Below, one piece after another: positions 1-8,637 of a stretch of 64,000 nucleotides of DNA. Below the pieces are notes generated by a model that made no database searches, was not told where the DNA came from, and saw only the letters and a program-made list of their open reading frames with translations. The DNA is taken from the NCBI RefSeq assembly GCF_000144695.1, contig NC_014378.1:904781-968780 (forward strand), written 5' to 3'. Every line of letters begins with the position of its first letter. Position 1 is the first letter of the stretch. Origin of the DNA: Acetohalobium arabaticum DSM 5501 (GTDB lineage Bacteria; Bacillota; Halanaerobiia; Halobacteroidales; Acetohalobiaceae). The position numbers were made by a program, and so were the translations under genes.

Positions 1-18
1 ACTGGGAGCCAGTAAAGA

Positions 19-1080
19 ATGAATTTAGCTGTAATAGCTATTACAGATAATGGAATCAAAACAGCTTTTAGAATAGCAGAAGAGATGGAAGCCGGACTTG
101 ATATTTATTTACCTGATAAGTTCAAGGAAAGTACAGAAACAGAGCAGGTGAATTTCTATACCGGTAGACTGAAAGAATTGGTCAGTAGAATTTTTACTGA
201 ATATGATGGATTAATCTTTGTTATGGCTTTGGGAATTGTAATTAGAGTAACGGCTGATTTTTTAACCGATAAACGTCGGGATCCGGCAGTAGTTACAGTT
301 GATGAGACAGAAGAGTTTGTAATCAGTACTCTCTCCGGCCATCTAGGAGGAGCTAATGAGCTGACTGTTCAGCTGGCTAGCTCTCTTGGAGCAGCACCGG
401 TGATTACCACGGCTACCGACCGGCAGGGTAAACTGGCTATTGATATGCTGGCTAAAGAGTTGGATTGTAGAATAGATCCTTTTTCTAATTTGAAGCATAT
501 CAATGCAGCTATTGTAAATGATAAGGAGATTAATATCTTTACTGATTATGAACTGGATCTAGGTTCGGATAAGAATCTTAATTTTTATTCGCTGAATGAG
601 TTAGACCAAGTGAATTCGGCTCCGACGGTTGTTATCTCTAATCAGCCGGTAAAACTGCCGGAGAATCTGGCTCAGAAGCCTTATCTTTATTTACGGCCGA
701 GAAATTTAACTGTTGGTATCGGCTGTCGGCGCGGTGTCAGTAAAGAAAGGATTGCTGCAGCAGTAGATAAGGCTTTAGCAGAAATAGATAGTGATTTAAA
801 CCAGGTTAAATCACTGGCAACTATTGATCTGAAGTCTGATGAAGCAGGTTTAGTTGAATATGCAGAAGATAAAGATTTAGAGTTGAAGATTATTTCCCGT
901 GATAAAATTAAAAATGCAGATCTGGAGTTTACTACTTCAGAATTTGTAAAACAGACGATAGGAGTTGGTGGAGTATGCGAACCAGCAGCATTATTGAGTG
1001 GCAAGAAGATGGAATTACTCTTAAAGAAGACGAAACTGGACGGAGTGACAGTAGCAGTAGCCGAGGAGAGGTTTATGTAG
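19..1080 (+). CDS. cbiG: Cobalt-precorrin-5A hydrolase CbiG
   Basis: Opens the lactone ring of cobalt-precorrin-5A and releases the C2 fragment as acetaldehyde during anaerobic (early cobalt) corrin-ring contraction in the cytoplasm. The 353-residue protein has the usual architecture: an N-terminal CbiG domain with the LSGHLGGAN signature near residues 105-113, a central linker, and a C-terminal domain with GIGCRRG near residue 240 and GVGGVCEPAA near 318. It is first in the visible part of the cobalamin operon. The preceding reading frame ends at base 15 or at 22 (the latter an ATGA overlap), so translation is probably coupled to an upstream cob gene. Its last 106 bases overlap cobJ in another frame. 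Confidence 0.95.
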   Translation: MNLAVIAITDNGIKTAFRIAEEMEAGLDIYLPDKFKESTETEQVNFYTGRLKELVSRIFTEYDGLIFVMALGIVIRVTADFLTDKRRDPAVVTVDETEEFVISTLSGHLGGANELTVQLASSLGAAPVITTATDRQGKLAIDMLAKELDCRIDPFSNLKHINAAIVNDKEINIFTDYELDLGSDKNLNFYSLNELDQVNSAPTVVISNQPVKLPENLAQKPYLYLRPRNLTVGIGCRRGVSKERIAAAVDKALAEIDSDLNQVKSLATIDLKSDEAGLVEYAEDKDLELKIISRDKIKNADLEFTTSEFVKQTIGVGGVCEPAALLSGKKMELLLKKTKLDGVTVAVAEERFM

Positions 1081-1796
1081 TAGGCATCGGTCCTGGAGAT
1101 TTAGAACATTTAAGCATTAAAGCCTTCCAGATTATTAAGGATGTAGATGTGGTAGCCGGATATAATACCTATATTGACCTTGTAGATGAATTAATCAGTA
1201 AGGAGCAAGAAGTTATTTCAACCGGCATGACTAAAGAAATAGATAGAGTGGAGATGGCTTTAGAAGCAGCCCAGAAAGGCAATCGGGTAGCAATAGTCAG
1301 CAGCGGTGATGCCGGAGTCTATGGTATGGCCGGCCTAGTATTGGAGACAGTAGATAAGAAGGATCTGGAGCTAGAAGTTGAGATAATACCGGGGATTACT
1401 GCTGCTAATGCTGCAGCTTCAACTTTGGGAGCGCCATTGATGCATGATTATGCAGTAATTAGCCTCAGTGATCTCTTAACTCCTTGGAAAGTGATTGTAG
1501 ACCGGCTTAAGCGAGCAGCCGGTGGAGATTTTGTAGTTGTGCTCTATAATCCGAAGAGTAAACAGCGCCAGCAGCAGATAGTAAAAGCCAGAGAGATATT
1601 CTTACAGCATAAAGAACCAGCAACCCCGGTAGGAATTGTAAGAAGTGCTAAACGCGGCAGCGAAGAGATGGTGATTACTGATCTGGAGAATATGCTGGAC
1701 GAAGAGATAGGCATGGTTACTACGGTGATTATCGGTAATTCAGAGACATTCAGTTTTGCTGACTCTATGGTGACCCCCAGAGGATATGAAGTATGA
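975..1796 (+). CDS. cobJ: Precorrin-3B/cobalt-factor III C17-methyltransferase
   Basis: SAM-dependent methyltransferase (CbiH/CobJ) that methylates C17 and drives ring contraction. The tetrapyrrole-methylase core begins with VYVVGIGPGDLEHLS at about residue 33, and SSGDAGVYGMAG follows near 112. The family normally starts just before VYVVGIGPG, but no ATG, GTG or TTG lies in frame there. The only canonical start with a good SD (AGGAG at 960-964) is ATG 975. That gives a 35-residue Ser/Asp-rich extension encoded out of frame over the end of cbiG. The alternatives are a non-canonical start or a frameshift fusion with CbiG. The stop overlaps the cobK start by four bases. Confidence 0.9.
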   Translation: MRTSSIIEWQEDGITLKEDETGRSDSSSSRGEVYVVGIGPGDLEHLSIKAFQIIKDVDVVAGYNTYIDLVDELISKEQEVISTGMTKEIDRVEMALEAAQKGNRVAIVSSGDAGVYGMAGLVLETVDKKDLELEVEIIPGITAANAAASTLGAPLMHDYAVISLSDLLTPWKVIVDRLKRAAGGDFVVVLYNPKSKQRQQQIVKAREIFLQHKEPATPVGIVRSAKRGSEEMVITDLENMLDEEIGMVTTVIIGNSETFSFADSMVTPRGYEV

Positions 1797-2551
1797 TCTA
1801 TCTGATAGGAGGAACTAAAGACAGCCGTCAATTAACTAAGAAGCTGCTTGAGGCTGGTTATGAAGTAGTAGTTTCAGTAGCAACAGAGTATGGTGAAAAG
1901 CTGGTAAATGAGATTGAGGGAGTAGAAGTAATTGCTGATAGATTAGATCAGAGCGGGATGGAAGAAGTAATTGAAGAGTATAATGTGGACCGAGTAATTG
2001 ATGCTACCCATCCTTTTGCTGCCTTGGTTTCGCAGACAGCAATTAAGGCAGCTGCAAGTAAAGGAAAGGAGTATCTTAGATTCGAAAGACCGCCGATTGA
2101 ATTACCAGAAAGTGAACTGATAATTGAAAAGGCCGGCTTTGAGGCAGCTTTAGACTATCTTAAGGGAACTACAGGCCGAATTCTACTGACTATCGGCAGT
2201 AAAGAGCTAGATCGGTTTGTAACAGTGATCCCTGATTTTAATCAGCGGGTGGTGGCTAGAGTCTTACCGACGGCTGGAGTATTACAGAAGTGTCAACAGG
2301 AACTGGGAATTCCTCCGGCTAATTTGATTGCTATCCAGGGACCTTTCAGTCAAAAACTGAATCAGCAGTTATTGATTGATTATGGAATTGATCTGTTGGT
2401 AACTAAAGCCAGCGGTAAAACCGGCGGTCTGGATACTAAATTACAAGCAGCATTGGACTTAAAACTTCCGGTTTTAGTTATCAGGCGTCCGGAAATTGAT
2501 TATCCTCAGTTAGTTACTAATATGGAGGAACTAGTGGATCAGTTAAATTAG
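1793..2551 (+). CDS. cobK: Precorrin-6A/cobalt-precorrin-6A reductase
   Basis: NAD(P)H-dependent reductase (CbiJ/CobK) that reduces the macrocycle of (cobalt-)precorrin-6A. Length (252 aa) is typical. Family features are IYLIGGTKDSRQL at the N-terminus, the DATHPFA motif near residue 70, and AIQGPFS followed by TKASGKTGG in the C-terminal half. The ATG overlaps the cobJ stop (ATGA), so the two are translationally coupled. Annotation rests on motif recognition and operon context. Confidence 0.93.
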   Translation: MIYLIGGTKDSRQLTKKLLEAGYEVVVSVATEYGEKLVNEIEGVEVIADRLDQSGMEEVIEEYNVDRVIDATHPFAALVSQTAIKAAASKGKEYLRFERPPIELPESELIIEKAGFEAALDYLKGTTGRILLTIGSKELDRFVTVIPDFNQRVVARVLPTAGVLQKCQQELGIPPANLIAIQGPFSQKLNQQLLIDYGIDLLVTKASGKTGGLDTKLQAALDLKLPVLVIRRPEIDYPQLVTNMEELVDQLN

Positions 2552-2569
2552 ATAAAGGAGTGGCAAATA

Positions 2570-3193
2570 ATGACAGATGAATTCAAGAAGGTTTTAATTT
2601 TGGGAGGAGCTCGTAGCGGCAAAAGCTCTTTTGCTGAAGATATGGCCTATACTTTAGGCCGGAAAGATGTAACCTATATTGCAACTGCTAAGCCGGATGA
2701 TGAGGAGATGCAAGAACGGATCAAGCATCACAAAGAGCAGCGTCCTGACAGCTGGAGAACAGTTGAGGAGCCAGAGAAGGTAGCTGAGAGAATACCTAAA
2801 TTGGCCGGTGAGGCTGAAGTAATTCTGCTGGATTGTCTAACAGTCCTAGTTTCCAATCTTTTACTGCAGGGAGAAGAGCTGGGAACAGAGGATTATCATT
2901 TCAAGGAGGGAGAACAGAAGTCTCAGGAGACTTTAGCCGAGCTTGAAAAATTAGCAACAGCTATCGAAGAAGCCGAGGCCAATATAATTGTAGTTTCTAA
3001 TGAGGTAGGCCAGGGTTTAGTGCCTCCTTACCCTTTAAGCCGTATTTATCGGGATACTGTAGGTCGGGCTAATCAACTTTTAGCTCAGGCGGTTACAGAA
3101 GTATATATCAGCTATGCTGGACTGCCAGTGGAGATTAAAGAGTTAGGAGAGAGAACTAGAGAGAAATTTGGAGGTTATAACAATGACTGCTAA
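2570..3193 (+). CDS. cobU: Adenosylcobinamide kinase / GTP:cobinamide-phosphate guanylyltransferase
   Basis: Bifunctional CobU/CobP enzyme. It phosphorylates adenosylcobinamide and transfers GMP to give AdoCbi-GDP, the substrate for CobS. A P-loop GGARSGKS lies at residues 11-18. The kinase/guanylyl region HHKEQRPDSW, which carries the catalytic histidine, follows near residue 52, and VVSNEVGQGLVPPYPLSR near 143. Its 207 residues are slightly longer than the usual 180-190, with an acidic insertion around residues 95-120. The SD AAAGGAG precedes ATG 2570. The 3' end overlaps cobQ1 by 11 bases. Confidence 0.94.
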   Translation: MTDEFKKVLILGGARSGKSSFAEDMAYTLGRKDVTYIATAKPDDEEMQERIKHHKEQRPDSWRTVEEPEKVAERIPKLAGEAEVILLDCLTVLVSNLLLQGEELGTEDYHFKEGEQKSQETLAELEKLATAIEEAEANIIVVSNEVGQGLVPPYPLSRIYRDTVGRANQLLAQAVTEVYISYAGLPVEIKELGERTREKFGGYNNDC

Positions 3194-4700
3194 GACGATT
3201 ATGCTGCAGGGAACTGCCTCTAATGTAGGTAAGAGCATTCTAACTACTGCTCTATGCCGTATCTTTGCCGAAGACGGCTATCAGACTACTCCTTTTAAGG
3301 GCTGGAATATGGCCCTGAATTCCTATGTAACTAAGGACGGCGGAGAGATCGGAATAGCCCAGGCGATTCAGGCCCAGGCGGCAGGAATAGATATTACTGT
3401 AGATATGCAGCCGTTTCTGTTGAAGCCGAAGGGCAAAGGGGAATCACAAGTTATCAAACACGGTCGGCCGATGGCTGATTTAGGGCTTAAAGAGCAGGAC
3501 AGCCAGTACCGCCAATTTGCCCTGCAGGAAATTGAGCAGTCTTTAGATAGACTTTGTGAAGAATTTGAGATGGTAGTTATGGAAGGAGCAGGCAGCCCGG
3601 CGGAGATAAATATTAAAGAACGGGACTTAGCAAATATGAATGTAGCTAAGCTAAAAGAGACACCGGTGCTGTTGGTAGCAGATGTGGACCGGGGTGGGGC
3701 CTTGGCTTCAGTAGTAGGAACTATTGAACTTCTTCCACCAGAAGAAAAAGAACTGGTAGCAGGAATTATCCTCAATAAATTCCGTGGCGATAGAGAACTG
3801 TTAGAGCCTGGAATTGAGACTGTAGAGGAAGAAACAGGAATTCCAGTAGTAGGGGTTATCCCCTATTTTCAGGGGTTTAGAATTCCGGCTGAGGATTCGG
3901 TAGCCTTGACTGATCTGCAGGATGAAGATGTAGAAGTTGAGATTGCAGTAATCAAACTGCCTCATATCTCTAACTTTACTGACTTAGAGCCTTTTGAGCA
4001 GGAGCCGAAGACCGGCGTAAGGTATATAACTCAAAGAGATCAACTAGGTAATCCTGATTTGATTATTATTCCCGGTAGTAAGAATACCATCGATGATCTC
4101 TTATATTTACAGGAGACCGGATTGGCAGCTGAGATTGAGCAGGCAGCAGAGAAATCAGTACCGGTTATAGGAGTCTGTGGGGGTTATCAGATGCTGGGGC
4201 AAAAGGTCTATGATCCAGAAGGAACTGAATCTAACTGGCAGGAACTTGATGGATTGGGGCTGCTGCCGATTGAGACTACTTTCAGTCCTAATAAGCTCAC
4301 CTTTCAGGCAGAGGCTGTAGTTAAGGGCAGCGGTGAATTCTTTGCTGACCTAACTGGTAGTGAAGTAGCAGGTTATGAGATTCATATGGGTACTAGCCAG
4401 TTGATCAGTGATAATTCGCCGGCCTTTAGAATTAAAAAACGCGGGCAGGAAGAGGTTAATATTGCTGATGGGGCCGTCAGTCAGGACGGTTTAGTCTTTG
4501 GTACTTATCTTCACGGTATCTTTGCTAATGATAACTTCCGCCGCAATTTGATTAATAGGCTGCGTGAAAGAAAAGGTTTAGAACGTTTAAAAGCCGATAC
4601 AGTTTCTCATCAGGTTAAATTAGAGGAAAGTTATGAGCAATTAGCTGCTATTGTTAGAGATAATCTGGATTTAGATCAAATCTATAGAATTATGGAATAA
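3183..4700 (+). CDS. CobQ/CbiP-type amidotransferase, diverged first copy
   Basis: Glutamine-dependent amidotransferase of the cobyric acid synthase family. The N-terminal P-loop domain (GTASNVGKS) is followed by a class I glutaminase domain with the nucleophile in GVCGGYQMLG and the histidine in GTYLHGIF. Start ATG 3183 is preceded by GGAGG (3170-3174). It is a tandem paralog of the next gene but departs from family-conserved positions. The motif KSQNMALN reads KGWNMALN, EIGRAQ reads EIGIAQ, and DMNPILLKP reads DMQPFLLKP; the DTTSQVI loop is also changed. Both catalytic centres remain, so it is probably an active amidotransferase with altered corrinoid specificity. That last point is inference. 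Confidence 0.8.
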   Translation: MTAKTIMLQGTASNVGKSILTTALCRIFAEDGYQTTPFKGWNMALNSYVTKDGGEIGIAQAIQAQAAGIDITVDMQPFLLKPKGKGESQVIKHGRPMADLGLKEQDSQYRQFALQEIEQSLDRLCEEFEMVVMEGAGSPAEINIKERDLANMNVAKLKETPVLLVADVDRGGALASVVGTIELLPPEEKELVAGIILNKFRGDRELLEPGIETVEEETGIPVVGVIPYFQGFRIPAEDSVALTDLQDEDVEVEIAVIKLPHISNFTDLEPFEQEPKTGVRYITQRDQLGNPDLIIIPGSKNTIDDLLYLQETGLAAEIEQAAEKSVPVIGVCGGYQMLGQKVYDPEGTESNWQELDGLGLLPIETTFSPNKLTFQAEAVVKGSGEFFADLTGSEVAGYEIHMGTSQLISDNSPAFRIKKRGQEEVNIADGAVSQDGLVFGTYLHGIFANDNFRRNLINRLRERKGLERLKADTVSHQVKLEESYEQLAAIVRDNLDLDQIYRIME

Positions 4701-4726
4701 TCAATTTAGTAAGTGAGGTGGAAAGA

Positions 4727-6247
4727 ATGACAGCTAAAACGCTTATGTTTCAGGGGACAGGTTCTGATGTCGGTAAGAGTGTAATGACTGCAGCCTTCTG
4801 TAGAATTCTTGCTCAAGATGGTTATCATGTAGCTCCTTTTAAATCACAGAATATGGCGCTAAACTCCTATGTAACTAAAGAAGGAGGAGAGATCGGCCGG
4901 GCTCAGGCGGTGCAGGCTGAAGCAGCCCAGGTTGAGGCAACAGTAGATATGAATCCGATTCTCCTAAAGCCTAAGGAGGATACTACTTCCCAGGTGATTA
5001 TTCATGGGCGACCGCACCGGAATATGGGCGCTCAGGAGTATTTCAACCATCGTGAGGAAGGATTAAGCTATATTCAGGAGTCACTGAATAGATTAAAAGA
5101 GGATTATCAGGGCGTAGTCTTAGAAGGAGCCGGCAGTCCTGCCGAGGTTAACTTAAGAGAGTATGATTTAGTGAATATGAAAGCGGCTGAACTGGCCCAG
5201 GCACCGGTAATTTTGGTAGCCAGCATTGAGCGGGGCGGAGTCTTTGCTTCGATTGTCGGTACCTTTAAGTTGTTAAATGAGAGTGAATTGGAGAGAATTA
5301 AAGGGATTATTATCAATAAATTCAGAGGTGATGTCAGTAGATTAAAGCCGGGGCTTGAGTTTATAGAGGAATATACAGGAGTTCCGGTTTTAGGAGTAAT
5401 TCCTTACTTTACTGATTTTAAAATACCAGAAGAGGATTCACTGCCGGCTGATAGATTAGAAGGCAGCCAATATGGAGATATAGAGATTGCTATTCTATAT
5501 TTACCCCATATTTCAAACTTTACTGACTTTGCTCCGCTAGAAGATGAGGCTGATGTTAAAGTCCGGTATATCAAAGATGGAGAGCAATTAGGAGAGCCGG
5601 ATGCAGTTATAATTCCGGGCAGTAAGAATACTATTGAAGATCTGGAGTATTTACAAGAGGTAGGCTATGTTGATCAGATACAGGAGTTAGCTGAGAAGGG
5701 AACAATGGTAGTCGGTATCTGCGGTGGTTACCAGATGCTGGGTACTAAGATAACTGATCCGCACCGGATGGAGACTGATGGTAAGGAGATTGCAGGCCTG
5801 GAACTGTTGAAGGTGGAGACTACTTTTAATCCCGAAAAGGTAACTAAACAGGTAACAGGGGAGATTATCAATAATCAGAATCTATTTAGTAGTTTAGCCG
5901 ATAGATCTATAGCTGGCTATGAGATACATATGGGTGAAAGCAGGTTGGGTAAAGGAGTTGAACCTTTGATTGAAGTCTCTGCGGAAGATGAAAAGAAGAC
6001 TAGACTGGATGGAGCAGTTAGTGAAGACGGTCTGGTATTTGGCACCTATCTCCATGGTATCTTTGATAATGATACCTTTCGTCGCAGTTTTATCAATTAT
6101 CTACGCCAGCAGAAAGGGCTGCCTAAGTTGGACTGTAGTGCAGAAGTATCTACTGCAGAAAAGAGAGAAAAAGCCTATGAACAGCTGGCAGAAATAGTAA
6201 GAGAGAATGTGGATCTGGAGCAAGTCTATCAAATTCTGAATTTATAA
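4727..6247 (+). CDS. cobQ: Cobyric acid synthase (canonical copy)
   Basis: Amidates side chains b, d, e and g of adenosylcobyrinic acid a,c-diamide using glutamine and ATP. It has P-loop GTGSDVGKS, intact KSQNMALNSYVT, GEIGRAQAVQAEA and DMNPILLKP motifs, RGGVFAS in the middle, then the glutaminase domain with GICGGYQMLG and GTYLHGIF. ATG 4727 is chosen over the in-frame GTG 4718 because GTGAGGTGG at 4713-4721 is a proper SD for it. Of the two tandem cobQ-type genes, this one matches the family consensus and is presumably the true CobQ/CbiP. Confidence 0.94.
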   Translation: MTAKTLMFQGTGSDVGKSVMTAAFCRILAQDGYHVAPFKSQNMALNSYVTKEGGEIGRAQAVQAEAAQVEATVDMNPILLKPKEDTTSQVIIHGRPHRNMGAQEYFNHREEGLSYIQESLNRLKEDYQGVVLEGAGSPAEVNLREYDLVNMKAAELAQAPVILVASIERGGVFASIVGTFKLLNESELERIKGIIINKFRGDVSRLKPGLEFIEEYTGVPVLGVIPYFTDFKIPEEDSLPADRLEGSQYGDIEIAILYLPHISNFTDFAPLEDEADVKVRYIKDGEQLGEPDAVIIPGSKNTIEDLEYLQEVGYVDQIQELAEKGTMVVGICGGYQMLGTKITDPHRMETDGKEIAGLELLKVETTFNPEKVTKQVTGEIINNQNLFSSLADRSIAGYEIHMGESRLGKGVEPLIEVSAEDEKKTRLDGAVSEDGLVFGTYLHGIFDNDTFRRSFINYLRQQKGLPKLDCSAEVSTAEKREKAYEQLAEIVRENVDLEQVYQILNL

Positions 6248-6276
6248 ATTTTACTCAGGGAAGAGGAATTAAAGCT

Positions 6277-7230
6277 ATGTTTGAACAAATTAGTATTATA
6301 GTTATAGCAGCAGTAATCCTGGATTTAGTTATAGGAGAGATAGATAGGATTACTCATCCGGTAGTGATTATCGGTAATTTCATTGACTGGGGAGAGGAAA
6401 GATTAAGACAGCTTGCTGGCAGTAGCTTGGCAGAAAAGGCTGCCGGATTGATTCTGGCTGTAGTGACAATTGGGCTGACCTGGTCTATAACTTACTTTTT
6501 GGTGATGGCGGCTGTTAAAGTAAATATTATTTTAGGATTAATAATTAAAGTATTATTGATATCTATAACACTTTCTATCAGCGGTTTAGCTGAGGCAGCC
6601 AAGGGAATTTACCAACCTTTAGTGAATGATGATTTAGACCAGGCCCGCCAGAAGTTGGACTGGATTGTAGGCCGGGATACTGATGAGTTAGCAGAAAACG
6701 AGATAGTCCGGGCTACAGTAGAGACAGTAGCTGAGAATACTGTTGACGGAATTCTTTCTCCATTATTTTATGCTTTCTTGGGCGGAGCGCCTCTGGCCAT
6801 GGCCTATAAGGCCGTTAATACTCTGGATTCAATGTTGGGCTATAAGAATGAACGCTACCGCTACTTCGGTTGGGCTCCGGCCCGCATAGATGATCTGGCT
6901 AACTTAGTTCCAGCCCGCATCAGTGGTCTCTTATTTCCATTGGCAGCCTTATTGTTAGGCAAGAATAGTCTACAGTCATTTAAGATAGTACTCCGTGATG
7001 CCCGCAAGCATCCCAGTCCCAACGGAGGCTACTCAGAAGCAGCAGTAGCAGGAGCTTTGGGAGTGAGATTAGGCGGCCTTAATTATTATCATGGAGAGCC
7101 CAGCTTCAGAGAGCATTTGGGAGATGAAACCAGAAAGCTAGTAGCTGCTGATATTAAGGCGGCAATTCATTTGATGTACTTAACTACGGGGTTATTCTTG
7201 ATTAGTGAGATATTGTTTGTGATTATTTAA
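6277..7230 (+). CDS. cbiB: Adenosylcobinamide-phosphate synthase CbiB (CobD-type)
   Basis: Integral membrane enzyme that attaches the (R)-1-aminopropan-2-ol (phosphate) arm to adenosylcobyric acid. It has 317 residues with several hydrophobic helices and the family signature DLVIGEIDRITHPVVIIG near the N-terminus. The sequences ENTVDGILSPLFYAFLGG, YKAVNTLDSMLGYKN and HPSPNGGYSEAA follow in the expected order. The SD GGGAAGAGG precedes ATG 6277. Its stop is at the junction with the cbiA leader. Confidence 0.95.
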   Translation: MFEQISIIVIAAVILDLVIGEIDRITHPVVIIGNFIDWGEERLRQLAGSSLAEKAAGLILAVVTIGLTWSITYFLVMAAVKVNIILGLIIKVLLISITLSISGLAEAAKGIYQPLVNDDLDQARQKLDWIVGRDTDELAENEIVRATVETVAENTVDGILSPLFYAFLGGAPLAMAYKAVNTLDSMLGYKNERYRYFGWAPARIDDLANLVPARISGLLFPLAALLLGKNSLQSFKIVLRDARKHPSPNGGYSEAAVAGALGVRLGGLNYYHGEPSFREHLGDETRKLVAADIKAAIHLMYLTTGLFLISEILFVII

Positions 7231-7247
7231 TGGAAGGAGCCAATAAA

Positions 7248-8636
7248 ATGCAACCAAGAGTCGTGATTGCCGGTACCCAAAGTGGAGTTGGTAAAACAAC
7301 ACTGGCTACCGGACTGATGGCTGCCATGACCAAGAAAGGTTATGATGTTCAGCCTTATAAAGTAGGGCCTGATTATATAGATCCAGGCTTTCATACTGCA
7401 GCTACCGAACGGATTTCGCGTAATTTAGATAGCTGGATGGTATCTTCAGATAAGTTAATAGAGCTATTTGATAGGAATAGTCAGGGAGCCGATATTTCAA
7501 TTATTGAGGGAGTGATGGGCCTATTTGACGGACATCGCGTCGATGAAGGAGACGGGAGTACTGCGGAAGTGGCCAAGATTCTATCTGCTCCAGTAATTTT
7601 GATCATCGATGCAGGTAAGATGGCTCAGAGCGGAGCAGCTTTGGCTTACGGGTATAAGCATTATGATTCCGAATTGAACCTGGCCGGTGTGATTTTAAAC
7701 CGCGTCAGCAGTGACAGCCATTATCAGATATTGAAGGAACCGATTGAAGAACTAGGGATTTCTGTGCTGGGATATATTCCGCGGCAGGAGAGTTTAGAGC
7801 TGCCGGAACGACATTTAGGCTTAGTACCGACCTCTGAAACCTCTCAGATGGATGATTATATAGATGATTTAGCAGAGGTTATTCTTCAGAATCTGGATTT
7901 AAAGGAGCTATATAATCTAGCTGCTGAAACTGAAGAAGTTGAAGTAAAGAAGAAAACTCTATTTTCACAAACCGGACCAGTATCAGAAGTGAAACTGGCA
8001 GTAGCCAGAGATGAAGCCTTTAACTTTTATTATGAGGATAATCTTGATTTATTGGAGGAAAACGGCGTTGAATTAGAATATTTTAGCCCTGTTTTTGATA
8101 CTGCTCTACCTGAAGATATAGCAGGGCTTTATATCGGCGGTGGTTTTCCTGAAAGCTTTCTTGCTGAGTTAAGTGATAATCAGTCTATGCAGAAGAGTAT
8201 TAAAGAAGCTATTGTAGCCGGAATGCCTGTTTATGCCGAATGCGGCGGTTTAATGTATCTGACAGAAGCAATTACTGACTTCGAGGGAGAGACTCATTCG
8301 ATGGTTGGATCAATTTCGGGTCGAATAGAGATGACAGATCGGCTGCAGGCGATGGGATATGCTGAGGCTGAAGTTAAAGAGGATAATATTCTATTGAATC
8401 AGGGAGATAAGGTACGGGGACATGAGTTCCATTATTCTCGATTAGTAAGTTTACCAGAAGATACTACTTATGCCTATCGATTAACAGGAGGTAAAGGAAG
8501 GGATAACCGGGCGGGCGGTATTCTTAAAGATAATCTGTTGGCTTCTTATCTCCATCTCCATTTTGCCAGCAATCCGGCTGTGATTGATAACTTAATTGAT
8601 AGCTGTCTAAAATTCATAGAAGGGAGCAGTTATTAA
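7248..8636 (+). CDS. cbiA: Cobyrinate a,c-diamide synthase
   Basis: Glutamine- and ATP-dependent amidation of the a and c carboxylates of (hydrogeno)cobyrinate. P-loop GTQSGVGKTTL is at the N-terminus, followed by KVGPDYIDPGFH, EGVMGLFDG, and a C-terminal glutaminase domain with AECGGLMYL and ASYLHLHF. ATG 7248 follows the SD GGAAGGAG (7232-7239). The in-frame ATG at 7230 overlaps the cbiB stop but lacks an SD. The end is one base from cobA. Confidence 0.94.
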   Translation: MQPRVVIAGTQSGVGKTTLATGLMAAMTKKGYDVQPYKVGPDYIDPGFHTAATERISRNLDSWMVSSDKLIELFDRNSQGADISIIEGVMGLFDGHRVDEGDGSTAEVAKILSAPVILIIDAGKMAQSGAALAYGYKHYDSELNLAGVILNRVSSDSHYQILKEPIEELGISVLGYIPRQESLELPERHLGLVPTSETSQMDDYIDDLAEVILQNLDLKELYNLAAETEEVEVKKKTLFSQTGPVSEVKLAVARDEAFNFYYEDNLDLLEENGVELEYFSPVFDTALPEDIAGLYIGGGFPESFLAELSDNQSMQKSIKEAIVAGMPVYAECGGLMYLTEAITDFEGETHSMVGSISGRIEMTDRLQAMGYAEAEVKEDNILLNQGDKVRGHEFHYSRLVSLPEDTTYAYRLTGGKGRDNRAGGILKDNLLASYLHLHFASNPAVIDNLIDSCLKFIEGSSY

Positions 8637-8637
8637 A

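Noticed and set aside
1-18. Cobalamin riboswitch controlling the cob operon
   Set aside because: The operon starts upstream of the window; the 18 bases available are the end of another gene, so nothing can be said.
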